Below, piece after piece: positions 61,201 through 64,000 of a stretch of 64,000 nt of DNA (its first letter is position 1; each line of letters begins with the position of its first letter). The position numbers and the translations under genes were made by a program. The stretch spans positions 624,253 through 688,252 of the forward strand of contig VXBA01001784.1 in assembly GCA_013399895.1 (NCBI GenBank), given 5' to 3'. Under the pieces are notes generated by a model. The model was not told the DNA's origin. It did no database searches and saw only the letters and a program-made list of their open reading frames with translations. The stretch is from Serilophus lunatus. Taxonomy: Eukaryota; Chordata; Aves; Passeriformes; Eurylaimidae.

Positions 61201-63939
61201 CAATGGTATGCAGAATATGAGCACTGGTGAGGAGTAGGTGCCCTCCATTACTACAATTGAATCCTTTATTACTACCATGACCAGCCAGTTCAGAGCTGTC
61301 ATTAAGGCATCTTTATTTTGGCATAGGAGGAAATAATCTGTCAGTTTTTAACTGAGTTTCAAATTTATAGACCCACACCAGGGAGTAAAACATTACCTCT
61401 TTCTTTGGGCCAGACACATGGAAGGACATCTGGGTATTGTAGGTCTCTCACAGAGCATTGTTTAACCACTAGGCCTCATCCAACATATCTGGAAATTTGC
61501 AGAATTGATTTCAGCAAGAATTTTGGCCTCAAAGTCAATATGTCCTTTTTACTTGCATGGAGCAACATCACATCACATTTGCCTCTGTTGCCTAGATGAA
61601 TTTATCACCTGGACTCTAAAGCCACAGCTGCAGAGAAGCAGCCACACATATTTCATACTACTCAATGGAGAAGGGATAACTTGGCACATATAAAAAGTAT
61701 CACAGGTTCTGCATTCCACTAGCATCTTCCTCTGGTGATTTGTTTTCTCTGTGAGATTTTTTTATTTTTATTCCTATGAGCCATGTCATCAGGTCCAACA
61801 TATACCTGATGGCCATTTTTATGAAGTACAATGGTGGTAAATGTTGAAATTATATCATTGAAACTAAACTGTGCGATTTCTAAGGAAGGTAAAAACTGGG
61901 TGCATGCAAATGCCTAGGGGCTGAACTGCTTTTTCATCCCTTCATGCTGAAGTATGCATCATAAAATTGAAAACAAGGAGGAAGCATGCATTTAAAAAAA
62001 AAAAAAAAAGCCAACCTAATTCTTTTTTCAAGCATATTTACTTATTTACTAAAACAAATGGGTAAAACTATCATCAGGAAAACACTATTACACGACCATT
62101 GCCTGAAGTGTATTCTTACCACTGGATCATAATTCCCTTTCTTTCCATTCCTTAAAAGTTCATTCAGTTCTAGCTTCTACAGTAATGTTTGTCTAGGGTA
62201 CCTAATTATATAGTGCAACCTGCATCTGGAGTGCTGGTTCAAGGTTATTATAGTTCTCCACAGACATAACAAAAATATTATTTTAAACTTATCCATTGAG
62301 GAAAAATGGCTGCATTTTACCACTGATAGAAACATATGAAAATAAAAATGTAAGTATGTAAAATATAATTATTGTAACTTTAAAAACATAACAGTGTTGT
62401 CAATTCAGATTAATCTTCTCCATGACACTTGCTGTCACAGAAGTATCTCCTTGTTATTTCTGCTGCAGAAATAAGATCTGTCAAACTGAAATTACATAAA
62501 TTAGATATATAAAATGACAGATTATAGTGGTGGGCAAATAAGAAAGGTGAATCTTATGAATGCTTGTCAGTATATGTTCCTTGTTGTGTAGATTTGATAA
62601 GATTAATGGAATATGAATAAGGAAGTAGGAATAATAATTTAATAGTTTCTCAGTACTCAGTATTCTGCTTAATCTATAGCATACTGATTATATGCAAAGC
62701 ACCATTACTTTTAATACAAAGAAGAAAACTTTCCTTGGCAGCAGTAGAAGGAAAGTGGGTAGATAAAACAAACTTTTTAATTCATATGTCCTTACTCATA
62801 AGTTTCCCGTCAAGCATGGTTTCTTCTTTATTTAGAATCAATACTAAGTAAGGAAAGGATAAATATATAAATCGAAAAACTCTTTCTGTGGGTGTATTGG
62901 TAGCCAAAGTAAATTGTCTGAGGTTTGGAGAGACCATGGGCTTGTTCTGTATTTGCTCTAAAATTCAGCAGCGATGAAGAAATATTTTGTTTCAATCCCT
63001 AGAATGAGGACCATGAGCCCTGCCAGGAGTACTGGCCATGTTTACAACATGCAGCATTCCTGATAGACCCCTTACTGCTCACTCTCATACCCATGGTCTC
63101 TGTGGAAAGAGTGAGATCTCTCATATATTCAAAAATGGGTAGTCAGGAGCTTTTGGCTGGAGTCCAGTTATGGTTTCTGCCATGCCAAACAAGTGCAAGG
63201 AGGGAACAATATAGGACCTTGCCCAAAGGGTTTATAATGTGGAAGCCTGATCTTGCTAAGAACTCAGGTAGCTATTCAATTGTAAAGTTAAAAATAATCT
63301 CTTTAAAGTTAGCAATATCTTCAAGATAAAAAAATGTAATTAACTATTTTACTGATAGTAGAATAAATTAATTGTATTCATAGCATCACAAAAAAATAAT
63401 TTCATTGTTACCAGGCAAATCACTTCCATTTTGTCTGTATCAGTGCCCTTATGAAAAATGGATGCAGTAGAATGCCTACATGATGGCATGATAGAGTTGT
63501 GGAAATTCACATTTTTGCCACATTCTAAGAACTCCAAAAAAAAGGTAAGTAGAAGTGCAGAAACTCTGATTTTTTTAATGCTTCTGGTTAGTTGCTCAGG
63601 TAAGACAGTCCTCAGATAATGAAGTCAGCTAGGAGAAATCACAAGTTTATTAAATGTATGATTTAATGCTACTTGAAAGCTCCTGGGGCTTTATGTGTGT
63701 GCCAATATTTTTTTATTCCTCTTAATGATCAGAAGGAGCTTCGCTTTCATCTGGGTAAAAATAGTATTGATATTACAATAAATTTGAGAACATGGGAATT
63801 GCTACTTCTAGGTATTTGAAGAAAAGTAAGTTTCAAAAATAAGAACGTATGAAATACATGTGTACCGCACAGGTACTGAAACAGATCAATATCCTAAAGA
63901 ATTATTGCTTTCATTATGATATTGGGCAGTTTGATCAAA
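52256..63939. other. Downstream intergenic region
   Basis: No gene or transposon recognised. A GC-richer stretch at about 58500-59300 has overlapping frames up to 121 codons on both strands without any known domain. Other items are short: CCAA repeats at about 54815-54835, a poly-T near 53311 and GGTTTGGTTCGGTTCG at about 55810. Confidence 0.55.
61994..62009 (+). repeat. Poly-A run
   Basis: About 16 A in a row after GCATGCATTT. No recognisable retroposon body precedes it, so it is not called as a SINE or a processed pseudogene. Confidence 0.9.
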
Positions 63940-64000
63940 CCCTCCCTCCCTCCCTCCCTCCCTTCCTTCCTTCCTTCCTTCCTTCCTTCCTTCCTTCCTT
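63940..64000 (+). repeat. (CCCT)n/(CCTT)n microsatellite, cut by window edge
   Basis: CCCT units from about 63940 pass into CCTT units at about 63962 and continue to the last base. It is a pure polypyrimidine tract; its full length lies beyond the window. Confidence 0.95.

Noticed and set aside
1..64000. Searched by eye for endogenous retroviral genes or LTR pairs, CRISPR-like arrays, tRNA and rRNA genes.
   Set aside because: No reverse-transcriptase or protease motif, no paired long terminal repeats, no regularly spaced repeats and no cloverleaf-like tRNA boxes were noticed; a profile search could still find diverged remnants.

Overview
This window looks like bird nuclear DNA. It is AT-rich and sparse in genes. 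It carries several 3' ends of CR1-type LINEs (tails of the form TTCTATGATTCTRTGA), the dominant avian retroposon, and its one recognisable gene is a vertebrate TNF-receptor-superfamily gene. I see no bacterial, phage or CRISPR features. The species cannot be fixed from the sequence alone.

The gene is TNFRSF11B (osteoprotegerin, OPG), on the + strand from about 15.4 to 32 kb. A CpG-rich block (about 15430-15735) lies upstream of a homopurine A/G tract (15844-15910), then a TATA box (15978-15987), then a start codon in good context at 16085. Five coding exons (16085-16114, 25098-25467, 28934-29128, 29446-29670, 30823-31211) are joined by GT-AG introns whose phases all agree. Together they encode an intact 402-residue secreted protein with a signal peptide, four TNFR cysteine-rich domains, two death-domain-like regions and a penultimate cysteine. 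By family knowledge, OPG is the soluble decoy receptor for RANKL (TNFSF11) and also binds TRAIL; it restrains osteoclast formation. A roughly 0.2-0.8 kb 3' UTR with several candidate poly(A) signals follows the stop codon.

The left flank (1-15.4 kb) holds two CR1 loci (3165-3522, itself two consecutive tails, and about 9685-9922), a poly-G tract containing the only N (5773-5814), and no recognisable exon. Intron 1 (9 kb) is plain AT-rich sequence. Intron 2 contains an unexpectedly GC-rich patch (about 27230-27830) with a NotI-type site and the longest open frame in the window, on the antisense strand. The right flank (32-64 kb) is intergenic. It holds a CR1 fragment near 43.1 kb, a longer internally deleted CR1 at about 51.63-52.1 kb whose tail has grown into 31 perfect TTCTA units, a G-rich patch at 33.7-34.2 kb, and a CCCT/CCTT microsatellite running off the right edge.

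In mammals OPG sits between COLEC10 (upstream, divergent) and SAMD12 (downstream). I found no exon of either here, so the window appears to be OPG plus its intergenic flanks. I found no convincing undescribed system. The most useful second looks are loss of three of the five mammalian N-glycosylation sequons, the promoter architecture, the intron-2 GC patch and the CR1-born pentanucleotide repeat.
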